DNA of 64,000 nt, from the NCBI GenBank assembly GCA_001796285.1, contig MGMD01000018.1, positions 1 to 64,000 of the forward strand, in the 5' to 3' direction. The DNA comes from Chlamydiae bacterium RIFCSPLOWO2_12_FULL_45_20 (lineage in GTDB: Bacteria; Chlamydiota; Chlamydiia; Chlamydiales; SM23-39). Under the pieces are notes generated by a model, which was given only the letters and a program-made list of their open reading frames with translations, searched no databases and was not told the origin of the DNA. Position numbers and translations under genes: made by a program. Positions 7,563 through 15,375 of the stretch are shown piece by piece (within the stretch, counting starts at the first letter, position 1; the number at the start of each line of letters is the position of its first letter).

Positions 7563-8691
7563 TGGAAGCAAGAGCCTTGTCTGGAGAAGCCGTCTCATTT
7601 AAACGCATCGGCATAATTACAAAGACTGCGTTTGAGGAATCGGTAATCAGTCCTGGATTATGAGGATCACTGATTCCAAATCGTATGGTTTCATCTTTGC
7701 TGTGTCTCAAGATATCTAAGAGAAAGTAAGGATTGAAGGCGATTTCGAGCTTCGAACCCGCGTAATCAACGGGCATACTCACACGACCCTCTCCAATGTC
7801 GCTACTCATGGCTGCTAAAAAAAGCTGTCCCGTCTCAAAACTAAAGCGGACTGAACCGCTGGCCTCTGAGGTAAATAGGGAGATTTGGCGAAGTAGTGAG
7901 ATGAGTTCTTCTCTATGAACCGAAAAGCTCTGAGCAGGGGAATGGGGGATCACCCTTTCCACATCGGGATATTGGCCAGAGAGAAGTTTTGCAATCAGCG
8001 TAATATGGCCGCATTCTAAAGAGATCTTGTCATGCGCCAAATGGATCTCAACAGGTTCGGTTGATTCAGAGAGCATCTTGACCATCTCCTCAACAGCCTT
8101 AAGGGGGATCACATAGGATCCAGCCAGACTAGCATCTAATGGAACGGGAGCCACGGTCTTGGCGAGCCTTTTCCCATCTGTTCCTATGAAAATCGCTTGC
8201 TGATTATGAAGGCGCATTTGCACCCCATTGAGCATATACCGGCTATCTTCTCTCGCGGAGGAAAAAGAGGTTTTTGAGAGGTGTTCTTTGAGATCGGAAG
8301 AGCTGAATTTTATATCTACTGCGCCCGTAAGATCGGGCAGGGTCGGGAATTCTTCCCGATTCATCCCATGGATTTTAAAAACGGAGGTACCCGTTGTGAT
8401 TTCTGCAATATCTCTGCCTTTGGTAGCGATTTTGATTTGGGGGGCCGTTAGTTCGCGAATCAGCTGGAAAAACCGGCGTGCAGGAAGGGCGATGGCTCCT
8501 TCTTCTATGACCTTGGCCTCTACGTACATGCGCATACTGACAGTTAGATCGGTTGCGCTGATAATTAGCTGATCCTGTGTCGCTTCAATGAGAACATTGG
8601 CTAAAATGGGAATGGCAGGCTTCGCGGATACTATGCTTTGAATCTTCCCGATTAAATGGACCAGGTCCATTTTAGAAACGACCGCTTTCAT
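7552..8691 (-). CDS. dnaN: DNA polymerase III beta clamp
   Basis: The 379-aa protein forms the ring-shaped processivity clamp. It begins M-K-A-V-V-S-K-M-D-L-V-H-L-I-G-K-I-Q and shows three repeated clamp domains of about 120 residues each. The ending M-P-M-R-L plus a tail of about 14 residues is slightly longer than the usual M-P-M-R-L end of DnaN. The dnaN-recF overlap suggests coupled translation. In Chlamydia these genes also lie beside smpB, as they do here. Confidence 0.96.
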   Translation of the reverse strand: MKAVVSKMDLVHLIGKIQSIVSAKPAIPILANVLIEATQDQLIISATDLTVSMRMYVEAKVIEEGAIALPARRFFQLIRELTAPQIKIATKGRDIAEITTGTSVFKIHGMNREEFPTLPDLTGAVDIKFSSSDLKEHLSKTSFSSAREDSRYMLNGVQMRLHNQQAIFIGTDGKRLAKTVAPVPLDASLAGSYVIPLKAVEEMVKMLSESTEPVEIHLAHDKISLECGHITLIAKLLSGQYPDVERVIPHSPAQSFSVHREELISLLRQISLFTSEASGSVRFSFETGQLFLAAMSSDIGEGRVSMPVDYAGSKLEIAFNPYFLLDILRHSKDETIRFGISDPHNPGLITDSSNAVFVIMPMRLNETASPDKALASSVS

Positions 8692-8736
8692 AGGAAATAC
8701 CTCATGTTTGAAGGCCCAAAATACTGGATTGCTCCA

Positions 8737-8770
8737 GCCCCTGTCAAGAACAACCCGCCCCTGTCAAGAA
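8737..8770. repeat. 20-bp period tandem duplication at the dsbB 3' end
   Basis: The 14-bp string GCCCCTGTCAAGAA occurs at 8737-8750 and again at 8757-8770. The second copy encodes the final Phe-Leu-Thr-Gly region of dsbB, and the first covers its stop and the spacer toward dnaN. Confidence 0.7.
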
Positions 8771-9298
8771 ATACAAAGTGGCACAAAGAGATAAGCCACA
8801 TTCCATAAAGGTGATAATGGCATTAGTGATGACGAGAAAAAACACGGTCCAAAAGCCCAGCTTTTCAAAAACTCCCCAGTAGGAAGCGTCCCCCTTCACT
8901 TTGGAAAAACCTCGTAAGATTAAAAGAACAGCACAGGCAAAAATCGATGTAGAGAAAATCATAAAAGACCAAATGTAAAGGTCTATGCCAAATATGGGCT
9001 CTCCAAAGCAAGGAAAATCTGGACAGATATGCAGGCCGATTTGTCTTAAGGAGACGATTCTTCCTAAAAGCGCCGAGAGAATCGCTAGCCCGTAATACTC
9101 TATCCGAATGCCAAAGCGTAAGTTGAGAAGAAGACTGCAGGCGATCCCCAGCATGCCTATTCTTTGCAATAGGCATAAAGGACAAGGCTCCTTATTCAGG
9201 GCAAATTGATACACGTAGGAGCCAAATAAAATCAAGGATAGTGTGTAAACAAACACGAGATTTAATATTCTCTCTAAACCAGCCAAATTAAACACCAC
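8744..9298 (-). CDS. dsbB: DsbB-family disulfide bond formation protein
   Basis: DsbB re-oxidises DsbA in the periplasm and passes electrons to quinone. The 184-aa protein has four to five membrane helices. The first periplasmic loop carries the redox pair C39-P-L-C42 in the hallmark E-P-C-P-L-C-L-L-Q-R. The second pair is C92 and C97 in H-I-C-P-D-F-P-C-F-G. Extra helices after residue 105 match the longer DsbB branch found in obligate intracellular and marine bacteria. The start is one of two adjacent GTG codons (9298 or 9295). It overlaps the DUF5993-like micro-gene by 11 bp. No dsbA is in the window. Confidence 0.88.
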   Translation of the reverse strand: MVFNLAGLERILNLVFVYTLSLILFGSYVYQFALNKEPCPLCLLQRIGMLGIACSLLLNLRFGIRIEYYGLAILSALLGRIVSLRQIGLHICPDFPCFGEPIFGIDLYIWSFMIFSTSIFACAVLLILRGFSKVKGDASYWGVFEKLGFWTVFFLVITNAIITFMECGLSLCATLYFLTGAGCS

Positions 9299-9440
9299 TT
9301 ACAAAAAAATCTGTGGAATGGTGCATGAGCAGCAAAAAAGAGATTGCCAGATTCAGGGCGATAAGGATGAAGGCGAGATTCGGTCTTTTCTGTAAGACGA
9401 ACACCAGTGCGATACCATAAATGAGGAACGTGACAACCAT
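9288..9440 (-). CDS. DUF5993-like 50-aa membrane micro-protein coupled to dsbB
   Basis: A 50-residue frame runs from ATG 9440 to TAA at 9288. It has two predicted membrane helices, about residues 3-16 and 22-38, separated by a basic turn Q-K-R-P-N, and the ending H-H-S-T-D-F. Small two-helix proteins ending in a His-His/Thr-Asp motif, placed immediately upstream of dsbB, are the DUF5993 pattern as I recall it. Its last 11 bp overlap the dsbB start, a sign of translational coupling. It may be an assembly partner for DsbB; that is inference. Confidence 0.7.
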   Translation of the reverse strand: MVVTFLIYGIALVFVLQKRPNLAFILIALNLAISFLLLMHHSTDFFVSGV

Positions 9441-9464
9441 GTCTTCGATATAATCGGGTCAGCG

Positions 9465-9911
9465 TTAGTTGTCAAGGGAACGGAGAATCGCTTTTTTGTG
9501 CTCTTTTTCCTTTATCGCAGCCCTCTTATCATAGGCTTTTTTTCCCCTGGCAATCGCAATCCGAATTTTAGCAAACCCCTTCTTGTTCAGAAAAATGGAT
9601 AGGGGAATGATAGAAAGTCCTTTTTGTTGGGTGCCTTTCCGCAGGGCTTCTATTTCTCTTTTATGAAGGAGGAGCTTCCTTTGTCGCTTTTCTTCATGAT
9701 TAAATACGCCCCCATGGGAGTAAGGGGCGATGCTGGCATTAATAAGGAAAACCTCTGGGACCCGTACATCGACCCAGGCGTCCCGAAGGGCTCCTCCATG
9801 ATCTTTAAGGGACTTAATTTCAGAGCCTAAAAGCACAATGCCGGCTTCAAAAGTCTCCAGAATTTCGTAATCATAGGTGGCTTTGCGATTGACAACCAGT
9901 TCTTTACCCAT
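9465..9911 (-). CDS. smpB: SsrA-binding protein SmpB
   Basis: SmpB binds tmRNA and carries it to stalled ribosomes for trans-translation. The 148-aa protein has the family features N-R-K-A-T-Y-D-Y-E-I near residue 8, G-I-V-L-L-G-S-E-I-K-S-L-K near 24 and A-I-A-R-G-K-K-A-Y-D-K-R near 116. The basic tail becomes helical in the decoding centre. Its length is close to the bacterial norm. It follows the terC-like gene by 9 bp. The ssrA gene is not in this window. Confidence 0.96.
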   Translation of the reverse strand: MGKELVVNRKATYDYEILETFEAGIVLLGSEIKSLKDHGGALRDAWVDVRVPEVFLINASIAPYSHGGVFNHEEKRQRKLLLHKREIEALRKGTQQKGLSIIPLSIFLNKKGFAKIRIAIARGKKAYDKRAAIKEKEHKKAILRSLDN

Positions 9912-9920
9912 GGTGACAGT

Positions 9921-10577
9921 TTATTCTTTTTTTTCTAAAAGAGCGAGCAGAAAGAGGGCAACGATCACTGCCCAGAATAGGGTGGCAGGGATAAAGAGAT
10001 GAAAGGCTGAAAGCACGAGCTTGACGCCAATCCATCCTACCATCAAATAAGCGGAGGTTTGAAGTCGGGGGAAGCGATCGATCATTCGGCTAAAAAGATC
10101 TGCTGCATAGCGCATTCCTAAAATTCCCAACATGCCGCCCAAGTAAACAAGCCACAGTTTAGAAAAATCGCTATTAATGAAGGCGATCCCAGCGACAATC
10201 GAGTCGAGAGCAAAAACGAGATCTAATAATTCAATGAGGGCAACTACCTTCCAGAAAGAAAGGTGCGGGCGGAGTTTTGAGGGTTCTTTTTTCTGGGTCA
10301 AATAACGAAGAGCAAGATAGTTTAGATAGAGGCCCCCCACAATCTGTACCCATTTTGATTCAAAGACAAGGGCTATCCAGAAGAGGGCTCCTGCCCGCAG
10401 GATAAAGGATGATCCAATCCCAATATAAAGGGCCTTTTTCCTTTGATCTTGGGGGAGTGAATGGCTTAATACGCCGAGCACAACGGCATTGTCTGCGGAG
10501 AGAAGGAGCTCTAAAAAAGTAAGGGTGAAGATTCTGGGGATATCAAGAAAAGTAAAGCTTTGGTCAAACATACTCAT
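9921..10577 (-). CDS. TerC-family integral membrane protein
   Basis: The 218-aa protein has seven membrane helices. The TerC signature appears twice: L-E-L-L-L-S-A-D-N-A-V-V-L near residue 22 and L-I-E-L-L-D-L-V-F-A-L-D-S-I near 113, with acidic residues inside helices. Members export or handle metal ions (Mn2+ in some bacteria) or act with membrane protein quality control; the substrate cannot be read here. It lies 12 bp from the end of the upstream 438-aa gene and 9 bp before smpB, so the genes are probably co-transcribed. Confidence 0.88.
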   Translation of the reverse strand: MSMFDQSFTFLDIPRIFTLTFLELLLSADNAVVLGVLSHSLPQDQRKKALYIGIGSSFILRAGALFWIALVFESKWVQIVGGLYLNYLALRYLTQKKEPSKLRPHLSFWKVVALIELLDLVFALDSIVAGIAFINSDFSKLWLVYLGGMLGILGMRYAADLFSRMIDRFPRLQTSAYLMVGWIGVKLVLSAFHLFIPATLFWAVIVALFLLALLEKKE

Positions 10578-10589
10578 CTCGGCACCGAG

Positions 10590-11906
10590 CTAATCACTAA
10601 AAAAGAATTTGCCGAAAGACGTAACTTTCAAGCAATCTCTTTCAAGAGCTCTACCTGTAGAGACAATGCCCAGTTCGTAAAGCCATTCAAAAAGAGTGGC
10701 TTTAAGAATTTGTCTTTCTCTCTCCCCGTAGGTGGGAAGTTGATAGCCCCATTGTTTCCCTACCCGTTTGAGCATTACAACGGAATCCTCACTTAAGGGT
10801 ACAATGGCTCCTTTGGCAACATCATCAAAATATACCCACTCTCCATGGAGCACTCGTTTGATAGATTTTTCTGCTTCGCGGACATAACGCTCAGGGACAT
10901 CCAAACTTAAGATTCTATTTTGCGGGTGGCGGTAGAGAAAAAGGGAACGATTTTCATTGGAAAGGTCGAGCCAGGACTTTCCCGTTTCTAAAACCACCAA
11001 TTTTTCATCTATAAAAGATCCGAGCTTGAGAAGACAGATTTTTTCAACCATTGGATTCCATTCGGCTTTCGCTGGGTGCTCGAGCGACAACTTCAATAGA
11101 TCAGCCATTTGTTCGATGAAGCGAAAATCGCTTTCTACTGCTTTTTGAAAAAGAGTGGGTTTAATGTAGGGCGCTTCGGTCTTTTGTAAAAACTCCAGAT
11201 ACTCTTTCCACTCGTGAAAAGGGGTAATAGACTCCATCCAATGATCTTCCTGCTTTTCAAAGACAAGACAAGCAACAAAGTTGAATTCCAAAAGGAGCAT
11301 GATTTCCTCAAAATCCACCCGTTTTAAGTTGTATTTAGCGATGACGTCACTAGAAGAGAGCCGCAAGTTGGAAGAGTTGAATAGATCGTGTATGATCGAA
11401 TGAATAGTGGCTTCTGGAAAACTGAGCTCAGAGAGATACCTTTGATAGATATGGGGGGAAAGGAGGTATTTTTCTACAATCGATTCGAAAATATTATTCG
11501 AGGTACGTGGAATGGAATACCACGTGGGAAGTACTTGAATGGGAACCTTTCGGAGAAGCCCTTGCAAAAACTCCATATCTGGCTTGAAATGAGGGTCAAA
11601 GCGCTTGAGCTCAAACTCGAAGTACTTTCGCATATCCTTATCGACGAAGATTAGATCTTCTTTTTTTTCTAAAAGGCAAGCCTTGTTTAAATAATGAAGG
11701 GTCCTCTCAAGCTCTTCTTCTTTGCACCCAATGGTTTTCAAAAGCTTTTTAGCCGATATCTTTAAAGGGCTGTAGAGGATTTCTTCTAAGACCTCAACGT
11801 CTAGAGCGGAAAAGTCGGCCATAATCATTCGATTTCGAATGTCCAGCGAAGAATCGTAGTCAGCTAAGCTGACCTTATTTCTTTTCAGAGAATTTAGCTC
11901 TAGCAT
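10590..11906 (-). CDS. Unknown protein of about 438 aa, chlamydial type
   Basis: I do not recognise a named family. It is soluble, highly charged and rich in Leu, Glu and Lys. Short helical blocks such as D-V-E-V-L-E-E-I-L-Y-S-P-L and later D-F-E-E-I-M-L-L-L-E-F look like winged-helix or helical-repeat units, so a DNA- or protein-binding scaffold is possible. The frame is open to a TTG at 11978, adding 24 residues. I chose ATG 11906 because AAGAG precedes it at a good distance. It leads the run terC-smpB-dsbB. Confidence 0.7.
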   Translation of the reverse strand: MLELNSLKRNKVSLADYDSSLDIRNRMIMADFSALDVEVLEEILYSPLKISAKKLLKTIGCKEEELERTLHYLNKACLLEKKEDLIFVDKDMRKYFEFELKRFDPHFKPDMEFLQGLLRKVPIQVLPTWYSIPRTSNNIFESIVEKYLLSPHIYQRYLSELSFPEATIHSIIHDLFNSSNLRLSSSDVIAKYNLKRVDFEEIMLLLEFNFVACLVFEKQEDHWMESITPFHEWKEYLEFLQKTEAPYIKPTLFQKAVESDFRFIEQMADLLKLSLEHPAKAEWNPMVEKICLLKLGSFIDEKLVVLETGKSWLDLSNENRSLFLYRHPQNRILSLDVPERYVREAEKSIKRVLHGEWVYFDDVAKGAIVPLSEDSVVMLKRVGKQWGYQLPTYGERERQILKATLFEWLYELGIVSTGRALERDCLKVTSFGKFFFSD

Positions 11907-11999
11907 GGAACTCTTATCAGTTTGAGGACGACTATAACGCAATGTTTGGGGTTCGTCAAGTTTGAGAGTCCTATTCAAGAATGGGTCGAGGTAACCTAT

Positions 12000-12331
12000 T
12001 CATGTTGTTTTTGTTATGAAAATTCATATAATGTAATAAGCTTACATTCAATGAGATAAAAAATATATAAACATTGTCTTTAGTTTTTGCTTAATTTTTT
12101 GTTTTTTCGTTCTTTCAAAAACTGCCCTCAGAAGGTACTCTCGAATTAGTTTTAAATTTCAATAATAGTTACAAAAATAAACGTAAACAAATAAGATATT
12201 TGTATTTATTATAAAAAAAATATATACTTGTGTTTGTAAGCATGATTTGGTGTTTAGGTTGCGCCGTGAAACGGCCTAGTGAAGCCTAATAAGATTCCTG
12301 ATCACTTACTTATTTAAGGAGGAAATGAACA
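12000..12331. promoter_or_regulatory. AT-rich regulatory gap upstream of hctB
   Basis: No gene is visible in these 332 bases. They hold the start region of the minus-strand 438-aa gene and the leader of hctB. A perfect 7-bp inverted repeat AATGTAA-taagc-TTACATT lies at 12030-12048 and could be an operator for either gene. A GCCGT-GAA-ACGGC hairpin lies at 12263-12275 in the hctB leader, about 56 bases before its ATG. The remainder is A/T tracts. Confidence 0.55.
12200..12228 (+). promoter_or_regulatory. Probable sigma-70-type promoter of hctB
   Basis: TTGTAT (12200-12205) and TATACT (12223-12228) are separated by exactly 17 bases of A/T-rich spacer. This predicts a transcript start near 12235 and a leader of about 97 nt. 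In C. trachomatis hctB is driven by sigma-28, so a good sigma-70-type promoter here would be a difference in regulation if confirmed. Confidence 0.55.
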
Positions 12332-12589
12332 ATGGTAAAACGTAGAAAAAGATCTGCGAAAAGCCGTAGAAAATCGCATGCGAAAGCACGGAAAACTACG
12401 CATAAACGCAGAAGAAAAGCAGCTAAAAAAACAACTAAGCGACGTAAGGCTGCAAAAAGGACAACTAAGCGACGTAAAGCTGCAAAAAGGACAACTAAGC
12501 GACGTAAGGCTGCGAAAAAAACTTCTCCCCGTAGACGCCGAAGACGTAAGGCTCCTGCTGTTGCCGCAATCATGGCAGTGGAAGAGTAA
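12332..12589 (+). CDS. hctB: Histone H1-like DNA-condensing protein Hc2
   Basis: The 85-aa protein is more than half Lys and Arg. It has a repeated decapeptide built from K-K-T-T-K-R-R-K-A-A, encoded by a 30-bp tandem repeat, and a short acidic tail ending M-A-V-E-E. Hc2 compacts the chromosome when reticulate bodies convert to elementary bodies; its length varies between strains through repeat number. A strong ribosome site AAGGAGG (12316-12322) lies 9 bases before the ATG. A terminator follows. The frames in the other phase and on the other strand are by-products of the repeat. Confidence 0.85.
   Translation: MVKRRKRSAKSRRKSHAKARKTTHKRRRKAAKKTTKRRKAAKRTTKRRKAAKRTTKRRKAAKKTSPRRRRRRKAPAVAAIMAVEE
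12431..12520 (+). repeat. 30-bp tandem repeat inside hctB, three copies
   Basis: Copies at 12431-12460, 12461-12490 and 12491-12520 differ at only a few bases (for example AAGG versus AAAG). Each encodes one decapeptide, so copy-number change keeps the reading frame. Confidence 0.9.
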
Positions 12590-12619
12590 TCTTAAGCCTG
12601 TGCGATTTAGAAAGTTTAG

Positions 12620-12656
12620 ATCGAGTCAGACCTCAAGGTCGGCTCGATTTTTTTTT
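12620..12656 (+). terminator. Terminator of hctB
   Basis: The stem ATCGAGTC (12620-12627) pairs with GGCTCGAT (12641-12648) with one wobble; inside it GACC pairs with GGTC around TCAA. A run of Ts extends to 12656. It lies between the convergent hctB and permease genes. Confidence 0.85.
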
Positions 12657-12658
12657 GT

Positions 12659-14062
12659 CTATTTTGGTTCAGAGTGCCAGGACGGATCGCGAAACCTAAA
12701 GATGAGGTAGGGAATGATAGCCATAATGGCAAGTCCACCGAGCAAGAATGCTTCATAAACGTAAATGTTTCCAGTTTGTAGTTGGCCGGGCGGGACAAAT
12801 CCTAAAAAGAATGCGCCAAACGAACTCAAGGCTCCTAAACCGGAGATAAACCATATTCCTGGCATGCGATAGGGAACTCGGTAGACTCTAGGCACATCTG
12901 GATGGGAGTAGCGCAGTTTAATAGCTGAAAGAAACATAAGAAAATACATAACAAGATAGATCTGCACAGACATCGCGCTCAAGATCCAGAAGGCTCCGCT
13001 AGCTGTGGGCATGAAGAGAAAAGCGAATGCAGCACAAGTCACGATCATGGCCTGAAAAAATAGGAGATTTACAGGGATTCCATTGCGGTTGAGTTTTTGG
13101 AGGATGGGCGGGAGATCTCCATGCTTTGAGGTGGCATGCATGGATCGAATGGGTCCAATGATCCAGGCGTTGAGCTCTCCCACAGCACCAAAGACAATCA
13201 TAAACCCCAATGGGGCAATGAGCCATTTGAGATGAAAATGGTCCAAAAAGAGGTGGAAGGCTTCCATGAGCCCTGAGACTAAACTAATTTCTTCTTTGGG
13301 AACCATAATCGAGATAGAAAGAGCCCCCAAAGAATAAATGATGAGGGCGATAATAGCGGCAAGAGTGATAGCTCTGGGGAATGTTTTTTGGGGATTTTCC
13401 ACCTCTCTTGCGTGGGCAGCAGAGACCTCTAAACCGCCAAAAGCTAAAAAAAGTCCCGTTAGAAACACGAGATTTTCAATGCTGTTGAGTCTTGGTATGA
13501 GGGCTTGGCGGGAAAATTCAATCTGCAGAGGATTCCCGAGAAAGAGCCAAAGAGCACCCAGAGAAATGAGGAGAATCCCCGGCAGGATCGTCCCTGCAAC
13601 TACTCCAATGGCACTAAACCAACTGGAGACTTTGAGGCCAAAATAGTTAAAAAAGGTAAATCCCCAAAATCCCCCAAGAATGCAAGAAATCAGGTAGAAC
13701 TTATTATTGGCCAGTGCAGGATTAAACAGGTATGCCAAGGCGCTCGCTGCAAAGGAAAGAATAGCAGGGAACCAGGCTACGTTATGCACCCATTGCATCC
13801 ATACGGCAAAAAACCCCCATCCTGGCCCAAATGCTTCTCTTACCCAAATATAAACGCCACCCGTTCGCGTCCATCCTGTCGCAAGTTCTGCTGATACAAG
13901 AGCTGCAGGAAAAAGAAAGATGATCGCTACAAGCAAATAAAAGAAGGAAGAGCCCCATCCATATTCTGACACGAGGGGTAAATTTCTGAGCGACGTCATG
14001 ACGGCTAAGTTCAAGAGCGCTAACAGCGGGACATTCAAGAAGCGGCGTTTTACTTGATCCAT
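12659..14062 (-). CDS. APC-family amino-acid permease (glutamate/GABA antiporter-like)
   Basis: The 467-aa protein has about twelve membrane helices. It shows APC features: S-L-R-N-L-P near residue 24, a T-R-T-G-G-V-Y-I-W-V-R-E-A-F-G block near 65-80 and a F-G-G-L-E-V-S-A-A-H-A-R-E motif near 205-220 typical of the GadC/XasA branch. Chlamydia carries a XasA-type permease, and amino-acid import fits an auxotrophic intracellular bacterium. The substrate cannot be assigned from sequence alone. The gene stands alone, convergent with hctB. Confidence 0.88.
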   Translation of the reverse strand: MDQVKRRFLNVPLLALLNLAVMTSLRNLPLVSEYGWGSSFFYLLVAIIFLFPAALVSAELATGWTRTGGVYIWVREAFGPGWGFFAVWMQWVHNVAWFPAILSFAASALAYLFNPALANNKFYLISCILGGFWGFTFFNYFGLKVSSWFSAIGVVAGTILPGILLISLGALWLFLGNPLQIEFSRQALIPRLNSIENLVFLTGLFLAFGGLEVSAAHAREVENPQKTFPRAITLAAIIALIIYSLGALSISIMVPKEEISLVSGLMEAFHLFLDHFHLKWLIAPLGFMIVFGAVGELNAWIIGPIRSMHATSKHGDLPPILQKLNRNGIPVNLLFFQAMIVTCAAFAFLFMPTASGAFWILSAMSVQIYLVMYFLMFLSAIKLRYSHPDVPRVYRVPYRMPGIWFISGLGALSSFGAFFLGFVPPGQLQTGNIYVYEAFLLGGLAIMAIIPYLIFRFRDPSWHSEPK

Positions 14063-14194
14063 AGGATCCAGTATATACCTTTCGTCATCTTATATTTCAA
14101 CTATTTGTTGTTTTCAGTATATATATAAATCAGGGGTTATCTACAAAGCGAACGTTTGTCGATATGACCCCGCAAAAATCAAAAGAAAGGAACA

Positions 14195-15037
14195 ATGGAT
14201 TTTCACGTAACTCGGCCAGAAGTTTTGAATAACTTGATCCGTTTCAGAGATCGTTTATCTGAGATGCGGGAAAAAAGGCAGCAAGGAGAGCAAGAAGGGG
14301 AGGATGAAGATGAGACAAAGCGTAAATATAAGGTGCTTCTCAATAGAAAAACGGGAGATATGCGGTTTGCTCGAAACATCTCTTACCTTGAAGAACACAT
14401 AGCGAAAAAAGGGGCTTCCCATGAATCTTTAAAAGATTTTACCGAAGTTCAGATCATTGTGACCGAAAAGAGAAGGGGACCTATACGATTTGATGTGGTC
14501 GATGCACACGAGCAGGTTTTGGGTTCCAACATCGACCCCTTGGCAAAACGAGTGGCTGATGAGACGATCCGTTTCCTTAACCAAAAGATTGACAAGGTCC
14601 AGGGGATGAGTGCCTCAATACTTCCTGAAGAGGCGGTACTCAAAGAGCTTGCGAATGTCCGAGTTATTCAAGACGCTAGTGTGATGGCAAATCTTCCAGG
14701 ATGGGTAGGAGCGGTAGGGCGGCTGGATGCGGAACAACTGCTGGAAAGTCAGTCTGTAGGGACTTACATCTTAAGAGAGGGCGATGAAATTACGATTTCG
14801 ATTTCCTTCCACCTAACGGAAGCCAATCAACTCTCCGTTCACCCGTATGTCCTTACTGTTGTCGAAGAAGAAGACAAAATTTCAGACTTTCTTCTACTAC
14901 AAACCGAGAAAGGGTGGTGTCATTATAACGATGATCCTAATCTGAATGACCCAGCACTCTACCCTTTCTATCCTACGGTCCAGGCTCTTTTAGAATCTTT
15001 GAAGTCCGTTGCTAAACATCCGCGGAAAGGCGGCTAG
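14195..15037 (+). CDS. Protein with a C-terminal SH2-like domain, 280 aa
   Basis: Residues 170-272 follow the layout of eukaryotic SH2 domains, which bind phosphotyrosine. W170-V-G172-A-V-G-R176-L-D-A179-E180-Q-L-L is the alpha-A helix pattern, with R176 at the alpha-A2 arginine place. G189-T-Y-I-L-R194-E195 corresponds to the G-T-F-L-V-R-E strand, with R194 at the invariant beta-B5 arginine. Strand-like I-T-I-S-I-S-F and V-H-P-Y-V-L-T follow, then the final helix T-V-Q-A-L-L-E-S-L. The beta-D4 His of many SH2 domains appears replaced by Pro. The N-terminal 160 residues are polar, with an acidic run at about 31-41, and unrecognised. No signal peptide is present, so export, if any, would be type III. 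AAAGGA precedes the ATG. Confidence 0.7.
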   Translation: MDFHVTRPEVLNNLIRFRDRLSEMREKRQQGEQEGEDEDETKRKYKVLLNRKTGDMRFARNISYLEEHIAKKGASHESLKDFTEVQIIVTEKRRGPIRFDVVDAHEQVLGSNIDPLAKRVADETIRFLNQKIDKVQGMSASILPEEAVLKELANVRVIQDASVMANLPGWVGAVGRLDAEQLLESQSVGTYILREGDEITISISFHLTEANQLSVHPYVLTVVEEEDKISDFLLLQTEKGWCHYNDDPNLNDPALYPFYPTVQALLESLKSVAKHPRKGG

Positions 15038-15375
15038 CGTTTCCAAGATACGCTTCTTGCGAGAAGAAAGAGGAAAAAGGCTGCGCTAAGTACAGCGAGG
15101 ACAGCAGGTATTTCCTTATGTGTGATGGAATAGCGAACGGCAAATGTTACGGTGAGAATAATGCTGATCGCAAGAGCAAAATGACGCCCTAGCTTAATGC
15201 CGAAGAACATAAGGATACTGCTGATAATCAGAAGAACCCCCAAAGACATTCCCATATAAAATGAGGTTTTACTGCCCACTGTTACGTAGGCTAAGAGTCC
15301 CAGTGCCATTAAAAGCAGGGCATAAATGAGAACAACCCAGCTTGTTGATTTTCTGACCGGTAATCCTTCTTTCAA
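15034..15375 (-). CDS. TMEM14-like small membrane protein (Tmemb_14 family)
   Basis: The 113-aa protein has four membrane helices. The first holds A-L-L-L-M-A-L-G-L-L-A-Y-V-T-V-G-S-K-T-S, and the G-S-K/S-L-x-x-G pattern is typical of Tmemb_14. The eukaryotic members TMEM14C and FAX1 act in mitochondrial porphyrin and plastid fatty-acid transport. I place the start at TTG 15375 because GGAGAG lies six bases upstream and the TTG overlaps the TGA of the TspO-like gene. The open frame to 15576 only shadows that gene. The stop overlaps the SH2-like gene's stop by 4 bp. Confidence 0.65.
   Translation of the reverse strand: MKEGLPVRKSTSWVVLIYALLLMALGLLAYVTVGSKTSFYMGMSLGVLLIISSILMFFGIKLGRHFALAISIILTVTFAVRYSITHKEIPAVLAVLSAAFFLFLLARSVSWKR

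Noticed and set aside
12310-12573. Leu/Arg-rich frame antisense to hctB
   Set aside because: It exists only because the Lys/Arg repeat stays open on the other strand.
12378-12710. Second frame through hctB extending past its terminator
   Set aside because: It reads through the terminator hairpin and into the permease gene; its repeats are a frame shadow of hctB.
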